From contig DALYJJ010000036.1 in the NCBI GenBank assembly GCA_031969915.1, positions 1 to 47,692 on the forward strand: a stretch of 47,692 nucleotides of DNA, read 5' to 3'. Position numbers and translations under genes: made by a program. The DNA comes from DALYJJ01 sp031969915. GTDB lineage: Bacteria; Acidobacteriota; Terriglobia; Bryobacterales; Bryobacteraceae. The notes under the pieces are model-generated. The model saw nothing but the letters and a program-made list of their open reading frames with translations, searched no databases and was not told where the DNA came from. Below, piece after piece: positions 18,561 to 27,899 of the stretch (positions are counted from its first letter, which is position 1; each line of letters begins with the position of its first letter).

Positions 18561-19742
18561 ATGCCCATGCCCTGGATGATTGAAGGAGACGACGAGACCG
18601 TCGCATTACAGCAGAAGCTAGCCCGGGTGCAGGGTTTGCTTGAGGCGTCGCGGCAGGTCCATTCCACCATCAAACTGGACGAGGTGTTGGCGCTGACGCT
18701 CGAGATTGCGGCAAAGGAGTTGGAGGCCGAGGGAGTGTTCTTCTCGCCGGCGGGCGCGGGACTAGGTGCCCGCATGGACCGGCAGTATGGGCGGCTGCCG
18801 GAGGATTGGACGCGCTGGGCGGAGCAGGCGGCGGCGCCTGCATACGCGAGCGCGGCGCTGCCGGGCGAGCGCGGAGAGACCATGGCCCACTTGGTGGTCT
18901 ATCGGGCGGAGCCCTTGTCCTTCGAAGAACTTGACTTCATGGAAGGGCTCGCGCTGCAAGCGGCGCTGGCCATCGGCAATGCGTTGAACCACGAGCGGAT
19001 GATCGAATGGGAGCGGGTGCGCGCAGACCTGGACGCCGCGCGCGCCATCCAGCGCAGCCTGCTGCCGCAGTCGGTTCCGGATGTGGCCGGTTACTCGCTC
19101 GATCTGCGGTCCACGATGTGCTACGAGGTGGGCGGCGACTACGTGGACGTGATGCCGCTGAGCGACGGACGCATCATGATGGTGCTCGCCGATGTGGCGG
19201 GAAAGGGGCTCGCTTCGGCGATGATCAGTATGACGTTCCGGTCGAGCTTCCGCGCCATGAGCGGCGCAGGGTTGACCCTGGCCGAGATCGCCCGCCGGAT
19301 GAATACCTTGCACTGGCAAGAGGGCGTAGAGGCGCGCCGCCGCTATGTGACGGCGATCCTGTGCTGCCTGGACCCCGGCACGCATCGTCTCGAGATGGTC
19401 AACGCGGGTCATAATCCAGCCTTTCTGCGGAGCGTCACCGGAGACGCTCGACTGATCGGCGCCAGCGGCCCGCCGCTCGGGTTGTTGCCTGGCCGCACGT
19501 ATGAGACCGAGCCTATCGCCTTTCAAGAAGGTGATCAAATGCTGTTGTATACCGACGGCTTGACGGAAGTGTTCCAGGGCGATGAGGAATTCGGCGAGGA
19601 GCGTTTGTTGGGACTGATCGGTCCGCGGCCTTCGGCTCAGCTCCTCGACGGGATTTGGAGCGCGCTGTCCGCATTCTCGGGCAACGCCCGCCAGACCGAC
19701 GACATGACGGCCCTGTATCTCTACCGGGGAGGCGCGCGATGA
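18561..19742 (+). CDS. GAF-SpoIIE protein phosphatase (RsbU-like)
   Basis: About 393 residues. A GAF-like region spans about 25-150 (LLEASRQVHSTIKLDEVLALTLEIAAKEL at its start, ALQAALAIGNALNHERM at its end), followed by a short coiled coil (ADLDAARAIQRSLLPQ). The SpoIIE/PP2C domain is complete: VGGDYVDV (D193), ADVAGKGLASAM, NAGHNPAFL, LLYTDGLTEV and QTDDMTALYL. It should dephosphorylate a STAS anti-sigma antagonist in the cytoplasm. The frame is open back to 18405, but the ATG cluster at 18561/18567 with AGGAAG just upstream is a better start. It lacks the membrane sensor of the following paralogues. The stop overlaps the next start (ATGA), and the kinase and STAS genes follow directly. Confidence 0.9.
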   Translation: MPMPWMIEGDDETVALQQKLARVQGLLEASRQVHSTIKLDEVLALTLEIAAKELEAEGVFFSPAGAGLGARMDRQYGRLPEDWTRWAEQAAAPAYASAALPGERGETMAHLVVYRAEPLSFEELDFMEGLALQAALAIGNALNHERMIEWERVRADLDAARAIQRSLLPQSVPDVAGYSLDLRSTMCYEVGGDYVDVMPLSDGRIMMVLADVAGKGLASAMISMTFRSSFRAMSGAGLTLAEIARRMNTLHWQEGVEARRRYVTAILCCLDPGTHRLEMVNAGHNPAFLRSVTGDARLIGASGPPLGLLPGRTYETEPIAFQEGDQMLLYTDGLTEVFQGDEEFGEERLLGLIGPRPSAQLLDGIWSALSAFSGNARQTDDMTALYLYRGGAR

Positions 19743-20182
19743 TCGATGAACTCATTACCACGGAACTGCGGCTGCCCACGCGGCTCGGCTTCGAGAAAGT
19801 CGCGATGAGCACGGCGGCGAGCGTGGCCGAGATCATGGGCTTCTCGCCCGACCGCGTGGAGGATTTGAAGACAGCGGTGGCGGAGGCCTGCATCAACGCC
19901 ATCGAGCACGGCAACAGGCTGGATGAGCAACTGAGCGTTGTCGTCACGCTGTCCATCGGTGAGGAGTCGCTCGAAGTGAAGATCCAGGATGAGGGAACGG
20001 GAGTGCCGGAAGGGAGCCTCCACGTGCCGGACATCGATCGCAAGATGGCGGGCATGGAGATGCCGCGGGGCATGGGCATGTTTCTTATCCAGGCGCTGGT
20101 GGATGAAGTGGAGTATGGCACCGAACCGGCCGGCAGTTACGCGCGCTTAATGATTCATCTGAACCCGAGGAAAAAGGATTGA
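19739..20182 (+). CDS. Anti-sigma factor / serine kinase (RsbW-like HATPase)
   Basis: 147 residues from the ATG at 19739, which overlaps the preceding stop by four bases. GHKL ATPase boxes are present: N-box EACINAIEHGN (E49, N53), G1 box DEGTG (84-88) and G2 box RGMGMFLI (110-117). It has the length and layout of RsbW/SpoIIAB-type switch kinases, which phosphorylate a STAS partner and bind a sigma factor or another target when the STAS protein is phosphorylated. The target is not encoded here. It sits between the phosphatase and STAS genes, so this is a complete partner-switching trio. Confidence 0.92.
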   Translation: MIDELITTELRLPTRLGFEKVAMSTAASVAEIMGFSPDRVEDLKTAVAEACINAIEHGNRLDEQLSVVVTLSIGEESLEVKIQDEGTGVPEGSLHVPDIDRKMAGMEMPRGMGMFLIQALVDEVEYGTEPAGSYARLMIHLNPRKKD

Positions 20183-20186
20183 TGGC

Positions 20187-20531
20187 ATGGTGACGCAGAC
20201 GAAGACAAAGGTGGAAGTCGACCGAGACATAGCGGTGCTGCGGTTCGAGGGGGACATTACGAGCCATAGCGAAGAAGCGGTGCTCGGCAAGTACAAAGCG
20301 CTGGATCCGGGCGTGAAGAAGATCCTCCTCGATTTCTCAAAGGTTCCCTATCTCAATTCGAGCGGGATTGCGCTCGTCATCCAGTTGCTGATGGCAGCGA
20401 GCAAAGTGCCGCAGAAAGTGGTCTGTTTCGGCCTCTCTGCGCACTTCGTGAAGGTCTTCACGATGCTTGGTCTCGCGAAATACACAACGCTGCATACCGA
20501 CGAAGGAGCTGCGCGCTCCGCGGTGGCGTAG
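20187..20531 (+). CDS. STAS-domain anti-sigma factor antagonist (RsbV-like)
   Basis: 114 residues, a single STAS domain. The phosphorylation loop is LDFSKVPYLNSSGIALV, with S58/S59 aligned to the DSSG of SpoIIAA (Ser58 is phosphorylated there), so S59 is the likely phosphosite. It should be phosphorylated by the kinase encoded just upstream and dephosphorylated by one or more of the SpoIIE proteins encoded on both sides. It starts 4 bases after the kinase stop and is followed after 28 bases by the first membrane phosphatase. It is the only STAS gene in the window, facing twelve intact phosphatase genes. Confidence 0.92.
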   Translation: MVTQTKTKVEVDRDIAVLRFEGDITSHSEEAVLGKYKALDPGVKKILLDFSKVPYLNSSGIALVIQLLMAASKVPQKVVCFGLSAHFVKVFTMLGLAKYTTLHTDEGAARSAVA

Positions 20532-20559
20532 ACGTTCATCCCGGGGCCCATTGCGCCCG

Positions 20560-22437
20560 ATGCGTACCTACAGCCTGCGTTGGCGCATCCTGCTGCTTCT
20601 TGCGACCACAGCCCTCCGCGCCACCGGCCAAACCATCAGTATCGAAGATATCCGCCAAGCCGAGCCGCTGTCGGGAACCTGGCGGCAGCAGAAGGGCGAT
20701 GACCCCGGCTGGGCGGCGCCGCAGTTCGACGACAGCGCCTGGAACGCGATCGAGATGCCGCAGCCGGCGAGCCCTGGGGAGCGCGGCATTACCTGGTACC
20801 GGCTGAGAGTTCGTCTTGCCAACCTGCCGCCGCAGCCGTTGTATCTGATGGTAGGGCCCCTGTTCCCGGCCTACGAGGTGTTCGCAGACGGAGCCCTGAT
20901 CGGACGATACGGCGGGCCGTTGGGCGCTGACAGGGGCCAGTGGTATGTGGCCCCCGCTATTTTCCCGCTACCGGCGGCGACTGACCTGGCAATCGCCATC
21001 AGAACGGAAGACCGCGGGCTGCGGTATGGTGCTCAGAACGCCACCCGCGAGGCCAGCCAGTCCTGGATCGGAACGGAGGCGGCGCTCAAAGATAAAGCCG
21101 CGGCCTGGCAGCTCATGAGAAGGACGGGAACAGGGCCGCTGCGCGTCATCATTGTGATCCTGCTCGGCGGCAGCGGCTTCCTCATGGCGCTCGCCGTCCA
21201 CCGGAGACGTAGTTACGAGTATCTCTACGTCGGCTTGTTCATGGCCTTCAACGGTCTGTTCCGGGTGGTGCAGGTAGCACCCGAGTGGCTGGGAGACCCG
21301 GACCGGCTGGTGGCCGGCTATTGCGGAACCGCGTTCGCGCTTGGCTCCACGTTTGCGATGGCCCTGTTTGCCCGGACCTTGTTCAGCGCCAAACTGACCG
21401 CGATCACCTGGCTTTGCTTCGTGGTCTATAGCATCGCGCCGATTGTGGCCGGTGTCCAGCCTCTGAACGAATGGATGTACGGCCGCTGGCCCTGGTTCGA
21501 GCAGTGGGCGGTGGCGATCGCCATATGGATGGAGGTCGTGATCTACTTCGACGTTGCGCGGCGTGCCACGCGGCGGGAGAACTTTCTGCCCGTGCACCTC
21601 GCGGCGGCCACTTACTTTGGAGCGAACATCATCTTTTACACCGCCAATGCGCTGGGCAAGCGCACGCTCGGCGGTGAGTGGTTGACGCCGTGGGAACTCG
21701 CGCTCCGCTCGACCATCATGCTGTTTCTCTTCGCGATGGGAATCATCCTGACGCGCCGTTCGGCGAACATGGACCGCGAGCAGGGGCGGTTGGAGCAGGA
21801 GCTGGCGGCGGCGGCCGAAGTGCAGAAGCTGTTGCTCCCGGCACGATCCGTCAGCGGCGTGGAGGCGGTGTACCAGCCGGCATCCGAAGTTGGCGGCGAC
21901 TTTTACCAGATCCTGGAACGTCCGGCGGGCGCGCGCCTCATCGTCGTGGGCGACGTCAGCGGCAAGGGCTTGAAGGCGGCGATGCTCGTCTCCGTGATTG
22001 TGGGCGCGCTGCGGCAAGGCCGCCAGGAATCACCCGCGGCAGTACTCGAGGACTTGAACCGCGTTCTCGCCGAGCAGGCGGGCCAGGGCTTCGTTACCTG
22101 CGTCTGCCTGCGGATTGAGGCGAACGGCACTCTGACTCTCGCGAACGCCGGTCACCCCGCCCCGTACGTGAACGGTGCGGAGTGGGCCGGCGAAGGCGGG
22201 CTGCCGCTCGGCGTCTCGCAGGAAGCCGTGTATCGGGACTTCCAAACGGCGCCGGCGGAGGTCATCACCCTCGTCTCCGACGGTGTTGTGGAAGCGGCAA
22301 ATGCGCAGGGGGAGCTATTCGGATTCGAACGCACGCGCGAGTTCAGCACGCAGTCCGCCCATGCCATCGCCGATGCGGCGCGAGCGTGGGGGCAGAACGA
22401 CGACATCACCGTGGTGACGGTGCGGAGGGTGCCCTGA
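20560..22437 (+). CDS. P1: 7TM sensor SpoIIE phosphatase
   Basis: 625 residues; the ATG at 20560 gives a good signal peptide (cleavage near residue 24, RATGQ). The periplasmic domain at about 25-185 has the jelly-roll signatures of family 2 glycosidase sugar-binding domains: GDDPGWAAPQFDDSAW (47-61) and PAYEVFADG (103-111). Seven hydrophobic helices lie between about 195 and 397, then a coiled coil (LEQELAAAAEVQKLLLP, 411-427) and the SpoIIE domain with metal ligands D447 (VGGDFY), D465 (GDVSGKG), D574 (SDG) and D614 (QNDDIT). The layout matches 7TMR-DISM-type receptors with a PP2C output. It probably turns an external signal into dephosphorylation of the STAS protein. It is the reference for the paralogues below. 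The start is 28 bases after the STAS gene, the only real gap in the array. Confidence 0.9.
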   Translation: MRTYSLRWRILLLLATTALRATGQTISIEDIRQAEPLSGTWRQQKGDDPGWAAPQFDDSAWNAIEMPQPASPGERGITWYRLRVRLANLPPQPLYLMVGPLFPAYEVFADGALIGRYGGPLGADRGQWYVAPAIFPLPAATDLAIAIRTEDRGLRYGAQNATREASQSWIGTEAALKDKAAAWQLMRRTGTGPLRVIIVILLGGSGFLMALAVHRRRSYEYLYVGLFMAFNGLFRVVQVAPEWLGDPDRLVAGYCGTAFALGSTFAMALFARTLFSAKLTAITWLCFVVYSIAPIVAGVQPLNEWMYGRWPWFEQWAVAIAIWMEVVIYFDVARRATRRENFLPVHLAAATYFGANIIFYTANALGKRTLGGEWLTPWELALRSTIMLFLFAMGIILTRRSANMDREQGRLEQELAAAAEVQKLLLPARSVSGVEAVYQPASEVGGDFYQILERPAGARLIVVGDVSGKGLKAAMLVSVIVGALRQGRQESPAAVLEDLNRVLAEQAGQGFVTCVCLRIEANGTLTLANAGHPAPYVNGAEWAGEGGLPLGVSQEAVYRDFQTAPAEVITLVSDGVVEAANAQGELFGFERTREFSTQSAHAIADAARAWGQNDDITVVTVRRVP

Positions 22438-24299
22438 AGCTACTCGCCGTGCTGCTCCTGTCTTTGCCGATCGCGGGAGTATCTTGGGGGCAGGAACCCG
22501 CGTTTCGCCTCGACGTGGCCGATGGCTGGCGCCTCGAGCTCGCCGATGATCTTCGTTTCGCGGACCCAGCCTTCGATGATTCTTCCTGGCGCCGTGTCCG
22601 CTTTCCGTTGGCCCCGCTGCCGCCCGGCGAGAACCCTTTCGAGTTTTCCCGCGGCTGGATCTGGCTCAGAAAGACCGCCCCGGTGCCCGAGTGGGCCGCC
22701 GGCAGGCCACTCGCGCTGACGCTCGGCAGCTTCGCCGAAGTGTATGAGGTCTACGCGGGCGGAGGGAAAGCCGGATCCATCGGTGGCCCGCGGTTGGCTG
22801 ACACCTACGTGGCTCGACCGCGTACGATCGCCATCCCCGCCGCCGCCGTGACGAACGGCCGGCTCGCACTGGCGGTCCGTGTCTGGTGTTCGGGGTTCAT
22901 GATCCCTCCGGCCTTGGCGGCGCGCGGTGTACCGGATCGCGGGCCGTACCTGCTGACAGACTCGGGGAGCGCACCTGTACACGCTGACTTGCATTCTCTG
23001 CGCGAACGCCAGCAACGGAAGACGGTGGAGTTCGCCCTGAGCCTGGTGCTCGTGATGCTCGCCCTGCTTCTGGTGACGGGGCGGCTGATGGCCGGCAAAC
23101 GAGACGCCGTTATGCTTTGGTTTGCGGCTTTCCTCGTCAGCGAGGCGCTGACCAACTTCTGGGTCACCCTCACGGTGGCAGGCGACTGGCCGCACTCCGT
23201 CACGCTCTTCGCCGGCAACCTCCTTGGGCTGGGTGCCTACTCTCTGGCGCAATGGGCGCTGGCGGAAACCGGCGTCCCAGCCGGCTGGCGCCTGCACTTG
23301 GTCACCGCCATCCCGTTGCTCGCCCAGATCCTGTACAACGCCTTAGGGCAACCGTTCGACTTTCTTTGGGTGGTTGCGGCCATCTCCCTGCTGCAGTCAG
23401 TTCTTGCCGGCATCGCGGCGTGGAGAGCATGGGGCGCATGGCGCGATCGGAGGAGGCCGTCGGCAGGGCGGCTCGCTCTGGTCGCGGCGTTCCTTTTCCT
23501 GCAAACCCAGAACGTGCCTTCCCCCTGGTCCCTCCTCGCACCCGTCGATACGCCGCTTGGGTCTTTGTCTCTTTACAGCCTCGCCGTCGTCGTCGTGAGC
23601 GGTATTGTGACGGCCCTTCTGATCCTGGACCTCGGGGCGGCGCACCAGCGTCTTTCGAGCGAACTGGACGCCGCCCGCGCCGTGCAGCAGTTGCTCATGC
23701 CCAAGTCGTTGCACCGGGAAGTGGAGGCGGTCTACCTGCCCGCCGCGGAGGTGGGTGGCGATTTCTACTACGCGGAATCGGCGGGCGATGGTCTGCTGGT
23801 GGTTGTCGGCGACGTGAGCGGAAAAGGCCTGAAGGCGGCGATGTTCGTCTCCGTGCTGCTGGGCGCTCTGTGCGCACGGCGATCGAACCGGCCGTCCGCG
23901 ACGCTGGCCGAGCTGAATCGCGCAGCAGTCGCCGCCCTCGGAGGCATGGGCTTCGTTACCGCGCTGGCCGCCTGGATCCAGCCTGACCGCGTCACCATCG
24001 CGAATGCCGGGAACCCCGCGCCGTATGCCGGAAACCGGGAACTGCCGGTTCTTCCGGGGTTGCCCTTGGGCCTGGTGTCAGAGGCCGAATACGACGAAAG
24101 CGAGTTCGCTCGCCCCGAGCAGTTGACCTTCCTCTCCGATGGCGTCGCGGAGGCGGCCAACGCTCACGGCGAGCTATTCGGATTCGACCGCACGCGCGAG
24201 ATCAGCATGCAGTCCGCGCACGCCATCGCCGAAGCCGCGCGCGCCTGGGGGCAGAACGACGACATCACCGTGGTCACGGTTCGGAGGACCGGCGTGTGA
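22434..24299 (+). CDS. P2: 7TM sensor SpoIIE phosphatase with probable CTG start
   Basis: About 621 residues. The only start that fits the array pattern is CTG at 22434 in CTGA, overlapping the stop of P1, with GGAGG at 22424-22428. It yields MKLLAVLLLSLPIAG, a normal signal peptide. GTG at 22449 is an alternative but would remove the basic residue. The sensor domain has DDLRFADPAFDDSSW, but the conserved ANG turn is replaced (EVYEVYAGGGKAG). SpoIIE ligands D443, D460, D569 and D609 are present. The GHP motif reads NAGNPAPY, the only family member here without the histidine, and FVTALAA replaces the cysteine-rich FVTCCC stretch. Phosphatase activity is likely, though altered kinetics are possible. 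Confidence 0.87.
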   Translation: MKLLAVLLLSLPIAGVSWGQEPAFRLDVADGWRLELADDLRFADPAFDDSSWRRVRFPLAPLPPGENPFEFSRGWIWLRKTAPVPEWAAGRPLALTLGSFAEVYEVYAGGGKAGSIGGPRLADTYVARPRTIAIPAAAVTNGRLALAVRVWCSGFMIPPALAARGVPDRGPYLLTDSGSAPVHADLHSLRERQQRKTVEFALSLVLVMLALLLVTGRLMAGKRDAVMLWFAAFLVSEALTNFWVTLTVAGDWPHSVTLFAGNLLGLGAYSLAQWALAETGVPAGWRLHLVTAIPLLAQILYNALGQPFDFLWVVAAISLLQSVLAGIAAWRAWGAWRDRRRPSAGRLALVAAFLFLQTQNVPSPWSLLAPVDTPLGSLSLYSLAVVVVSGIVTALLILDLGAAHQRLSSELDAARAVQQLLMPKSLHREVEAVYLPAAEVGGDFYYAESAGDGLLVVVGDVSGKGLKAAMFVSVLLGALCARRSNRPSATLAELNRAAVAALGGMGFVTALAAWIQPDRVTIANAGNPAPYAGNRELPVLPGLPLGLVSEAEYDESEFARPEQLTFLSDGVAEAANAHGELFGFDRTREISMQSAHAIAEAARAWGQNDDITVVTVRRTGV

Positions 24300-26128
24300 G
24301 GCTTCTCCTTCTGCTGTGGAGTGCGTCCTTGCTTTCCGCACAGGTGGAATCTGCCGGCGGACTCTTTCGTTTCACGCAGCCGTGGAAGGTGCAAGCCGGC
24401 GACGATCTGCGCTGGGCCGATCCGGATTGGAACGACTCGGCTTGGAAACCCGAGTCGAGCCTGATCGGCTATGAGGGATATGCCTGGTATCGCCAGACAC
24501 TCACCGTGCCGGCCATCGAGGGACCGCTCTACTTTCGCGTACCCTACGTCTTGCGCGCCGCCGAGTTTTACGCCAACGGAGAGAAATTCGGTGAGCATGG
24601 GAACATCGCGCAGTGGTGGACGCAAAGGCGCGACCCCGTTGAGCCGCTGGCTTTGCCGCGCGCCCTGCGTCCGGGCGACCGGCTGACCATCGCCATCCGT
24701 GTGGAGATGGGAGGCGCCGGGCCGGGAGTGGCAGGCACGCCGGTGCTGGGCAATGCGGGAACGGTGCAAGCCGGTTATGATGCGCAGTTCCTGGACGTCT
24801 TGCGGAGATCGATCGTATCCATCTGGATCAGCGTCTTTCCGCTTTTGACCGCACTCGCGGCACTTTCATACTGGCGCGGGCGTTTGGACCGGCGGGAGGT
24901 ACTCTGGTTCGCCGGCATCAACCTGGGGTTCGCTCTCGGAGACTTCGAGGCCTGGCGTGCGATCGGCGCGCGTCAGGGTTGGACAGTGCCTGCCGGGTTG
25001 TCCGCCGTCTTCGCGATTTGGGCGGGATGGCGGTTCTTTCGCGGGGAGGAAGTCATCTCTTGGCGGCGGCAGGCTCCGTACTTGGCCCTTCTCCTCGCAC
25101 TGGGCAGCACGATGCTGCTTGGCCGTTTCCAGTTGATTTCCTGGAACTACGCGATGGTGATACTCGGCGCGACCCAGACCATGTTCACCGTCATCAACTC
25201 CATCTCGGTCGTGCGCCGGGTCCGGAGGGGAGAGACCTGGGTGGGTTGGTTTTTTCTGGCGCACCTCCCGGTGACCGCCGGCGACCTTTTCCTGACCGCT
25301 CAATGGGTGAGAGCGGCGCTAAGCTTCCAGCAGGTGGGGATGCTGAGGAGCTGGGACCTCATCAACTCTCCCGTTACGGTCAGCCTGAGGAGTGTCGGAG
25401 AGTTGGTGACCGGTGCCGTGATGGCCTATCTGCTGGCGCGCCGGGTGCTGGGCTTGCTGAGCGAGAAGCAGGCGCTGGATGCAGAACTCGAAGCCGCCCG
25501 GCAAGTGCAGGAGCTTCTGCTGCAGCCATCGGAGCGGGCTCCGGGGTACCTGATTCAGCCCGCTTACCGCCCCGCGCGCGAGGTGGGCGGCGATTTCTAC
25601 TTCACATCGGTGTTGCCCGGTGGCGCGCTGCTGGTGGTGACCGGTGACGTGAGCGGCAAGGGATTGCGCGCGGCCATGCTTGTGAATCTGGCCATTGGCG
25701 CATTGCGGCGCGAGAGTTCCGGCGGCCCCGCCGAAGTGCTGGCCGGCCTGAACCGGGTTCTCTGCGGCCAGACCGCGGGCGGCTTCGTCACCTGCTGCTG
25801 CGCCCGCTTCGATCCCGACGGCGCGGTGACCGTGGCCAATGCGGGGCACCTGCCGCCGTACGTCGATGGAACGGAGTTGGACATCCAGGGTGGACTGCCA
25901 CTGGGTGTGAGCCCGGCCGCAACCTACGAAGAGACGGTGGTGCGCGGCGGCTATTTCACGTTCATGTCGGACGGTGTGGTCGAGGCGTCCAACCACCGAG
26001 CGGAGTTGTTCGGGTTCGAGCGGACACGCCAGATTAGTACGCAGCCGGCCGAGGCCATCGCGGAAGCCGCGCGCGCGTGGGGGCAGAACGACGACATCAC
26101 CGTGGTCACGGTGCGGAGGGCCTCTTGA
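24296..26128 (+). CDS. P3: 7TM sensor SpoIIE phosphatase
   Basis: 610 residues from GTG at 24296 (GTGA overlap with P2). Signal peptide MRLLLLLWSASLLSAQ. The sensor domain has GDDLRWADPDWNDSAW and a divergent turn, AEFYANGEKFGEHGN; it lacks the IGPLFPAYE lead-in seen in P1, so it belongs to a second sensor subtype with P2, P4 and P6. The membrane segment is followed by KQALDAELEAARQVQELLL. SpoIIE ligands are D433, D451, D559 and D599, and a triple cysteine is present in FVTCCCARF. The ligand probably differs from that of P1. Confidence 0.88.
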   Translation: MRLLLLLWSASLLSAQVESAGGLFRFTQPWKVQAGDDLRWADPDWNDSAWKPESSLIGYEGYAWYRQTLTVPAIEGPLYFRVPYVLRAAEFYANGEKFGEHGNIAQWWTQRRDPVEPLALPRALRPGDRLTIAIRVEMGGAGPGVAGTPVLGNAGTVQAGYDAQFLDVLRRSIVSIWISVFPLLTALAALSYWRGRLDRREVLWFAGINLGFALGDFEAWRAIGARQGWTVPAGLSAVFAIWAGWRFFRGEEVISWRRQAPYLALLLALGSTMLLGRFQLISWNYAMVILGATQTMFTVINSISVVRRVRRGETWVGWFFLAHLPVTAGDLFLTAQWVRAALSFQQVGMLRSWDLINSPVTVSLRSVGELVTGAVMAYLLARRVLGLLSEKQALDAELEAARQVQELLLQPSERAPGYLIQPAYRPAREVGGDFYFTSVLPGGALLVVTGDVSGKGLRAAMLVNLAIGALRRESSGGPAEVLAGLNRVLCGQTAGGFVTCCCARFDPDGAVTVANAGHLPPYVDGTELDIQGGLPLGVSPAATYEETVVRGGYFTFMSDGVVEASNHRAELFGFERTRQISTQPAEAIAEAARAWGQNDDITVVTVRRAS

Positions 26129-27891
26129 AGACGCTCCTGTTCCTCGTCGCGACTAGCGCCACGGCCTGGGGGCTCGACCTCGAGGGCGGTTGGCGGCGGA
26201 GCCCTACTGACGACCCGCGCTGGGCCAGGCCGGGCGTGGACGACACGGCATGGCCCGTGGTCATCCTGCCGCGGGCAACCGCCCCGTTGCGCGGCGTCTA
26301 TTGGCTGCGACGGTCAGTTCCGGCCAGCCCTCACGTCGCCTCGCCGGCCGTGGCGATCGGCGTGGCCGCCGAATGCTACGAGGTGTATGTGAACGGCTCC
26401 CGCATCGGCGACAACGGATGCCGCGCGGGTCAACGCGTCGACTACTATCAACCGCGCTGGTACCCAGTGCCCGCCGGCTTATTGCGTCCGGGTGAGCCCG
26501 CTGTCATCGCGCTGCGGGTCACCAGTGTTTATCAGCAATGGAGCATCGCTGGCGACCTACGCGACGAGGGTCCGTACCTGCTCGCCGGAATCGATGAAGC
26601 CCGCATTGCCGCCGAGGCCGGCCGGCTGCGGATGCAGCGGGCGGTACTGCCCGGCGCCCTCATGTGTTTCGCGCAGTTCGGCCTGGCATTCATCCTGTTG
26701 ACGTTTTGGCTGCGAAGCCGCGAATCGGTCGCGCAACTCCTGCTGGGACTCTTTCTGCTGGCGGCTTCGATCAACACGGGTTCCGCCGTGATCATGGTCT
26801 ACCGCGGCGGCACGCTGGCGCCGTGGTGGCCGTTCCTCCTTGTCGTGGCCTACTTCCTGTTGGCCGCTTTCACTTTCCTGGTACTGGAGAAGCGCAGGCC
26901 GCCCTACCCGTGGCTGGCGGGCCTGGCAGCCGTTGCCTTGATCGTCCGCTACACGCTGGGTCCTTCCTACTACATCCTGATTTCCTTCAGCCTTCCCTTG
27001 TGGCTTTGCGCGAAGGCTTTGTGGCGCGGGACTCGCGATGTGCGCGGATTCGCCGTTGCGCTGCTGGCCTACCTGTCCTCCGTGATGAACATTCTGGCCA
27101 GCCAGGTGATCCCCGGCTGGCCGATTCCGGTGCAGATCTATCTGGGGTACATGCAGGTCTGGTTCACTCCGCTGATGACCACGGCCGCGGCGTATGCGCT
27201 GATGCTGTTCGTGATCCGGTCAGCGGCGCAGGACCGGCAGGAAAAACTCCGCCTCTCCGGCGAACTCGCCGCCGCCGCCGAGATTCAGGCGTTGCTTCTT
27301 CCTTCGGGCGCGGTGGCGGGAGTGGAGTCTGTCTATGTGCCCGCGGCGGAAGTCGGCGGCGACTTCTACCAGGTGCTCGACCGCGACGACGGAACCTGCG
27401 TGGTGGTGGTGGGCGACGTGAGCGGCAAGGGACTGAAGGCGGCCATGCTGGTGTCGGTGGCGATCGGCATCCTGCGGAACGAGAAGTCCTCTTCGCCCGC
27501 GGCGGTGCTGTCGGCTTTGAATCGCGGATTGCATGGGCAAACGGGCGGCGGCTTTGTCACCTGTTGCTGCCTGCGGCTCGGTGAGCGGATCACGGTCGCG
27601 AACGCGGGTCACCCGCCGCCCTATACCGACGGCCAAGAGTCCGCAATCCCGTCGGGGCTGCCGCTCGGCCTTGTCGCGGAGGCGGACTATGAAGAGGCCG
27701 TGCTCAACGGCAGCGTCATGACGCTGGTCTCCGACGGCGTGATCGAAGCGGCGAATGCCGCGGGCGAGTTGTTCGGCTTCGAGCGCACTGCCGCGGTGAG
27801 CACGAAATCCGCAGGCGAAATCGCCGAAGCGGCGCGAGCTTGGGGTCAGAACGACGACATCACGGTGGTCACGGTGAGGCGAAACGGATGA
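26125..27891 (+). CDS. P4: 7TM sensor SpoIIE phosphatase
   Basis: 588 residues, the shortest member, from TTG at 26125 (TTGA overlap with P3). Signal peptide MKTLLFLVATSATAWG. The second-subtype sensor has DDPRWARPGVDDTAW and CYEVYVNGSRIGDNGC, with two cysteines flanking the turn that could form a periplasmic disulfide. SpoIIE starts near V410, ligands include D413, and FVTCCCLRL carries three cysteines; the C-terminus is QNDDITVVTVRRNG. The stop TGA (27889-27891) is part of ATGA, where a further phosphatase gene once began, now interrupted by a toxin-antitoxin pair. Confidence 0.88.
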   Translation: MKTLLFLVATSATAWGLDLEGGWRRSPTDDPRWARPGVDDTAWPVVILPRATAPLRGVYWLRRSVPASPHVASPAVAIGVAAECYEVYVNGSRIGDNGCRAGQRVDYYQPRWYPVPAGLLRPGEPAVIALRVTSVYQQWSIAGDLRDEGPYLLAGIDEARIAAEAGRLRMQRAVLPGALMCFAQFGLAFILLTFWLRSRESVAQLLLGLFLLAASINTGSAVIMVYRGGTLAPWWPFLLVVAYFLLAAFTFLVLEKRRPPYPWLAGLAAVALIVRYTLGPSYYILISFSLPLWLCAKALWRGTRDVRGFAVALLAYLSSVMNILASQVIPGWPIPVQIYLGYMQVWFTPLMTTAAAYALMLFVIRSAAQDRQEKLRLSGELAAAAEIQALLLPSGAVAGVESVYVPAAEVGGDFYQVLDRDDGTCVVVVGDVSGKGLKAAMLVSVAIGILRNEKSSSPAAVLSALNRGLHGQTGGGFVTCCCLRLGERITVANAGHPPPYTDGQESAIPSGLPLGLVAEADYEEAVLNGSVMTLVSDGVIEAANAAGELFGFERTAAVSTKSAGEIAEAARAWGQNDDITVVTVRRNG

Positions 27892-27899
27892 CCAGGAGC

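Noticed and set aside
20968..22017. Open frame of 349 codons on the minus strand
   Set aside because: Antisense to P1, with shadow-like composition; similar antisense frames recur in the other paralogues at the same place, as expected from shared codon bias.
22182..22433. Upstream extension of P2 to a GTG at 22182
   Set aside because: It would bury the signal peptide behind about 84 arginine-rich residues read out of frame from the P1 SpoIIE domain; the NTGA junction at 22434 fits far better.
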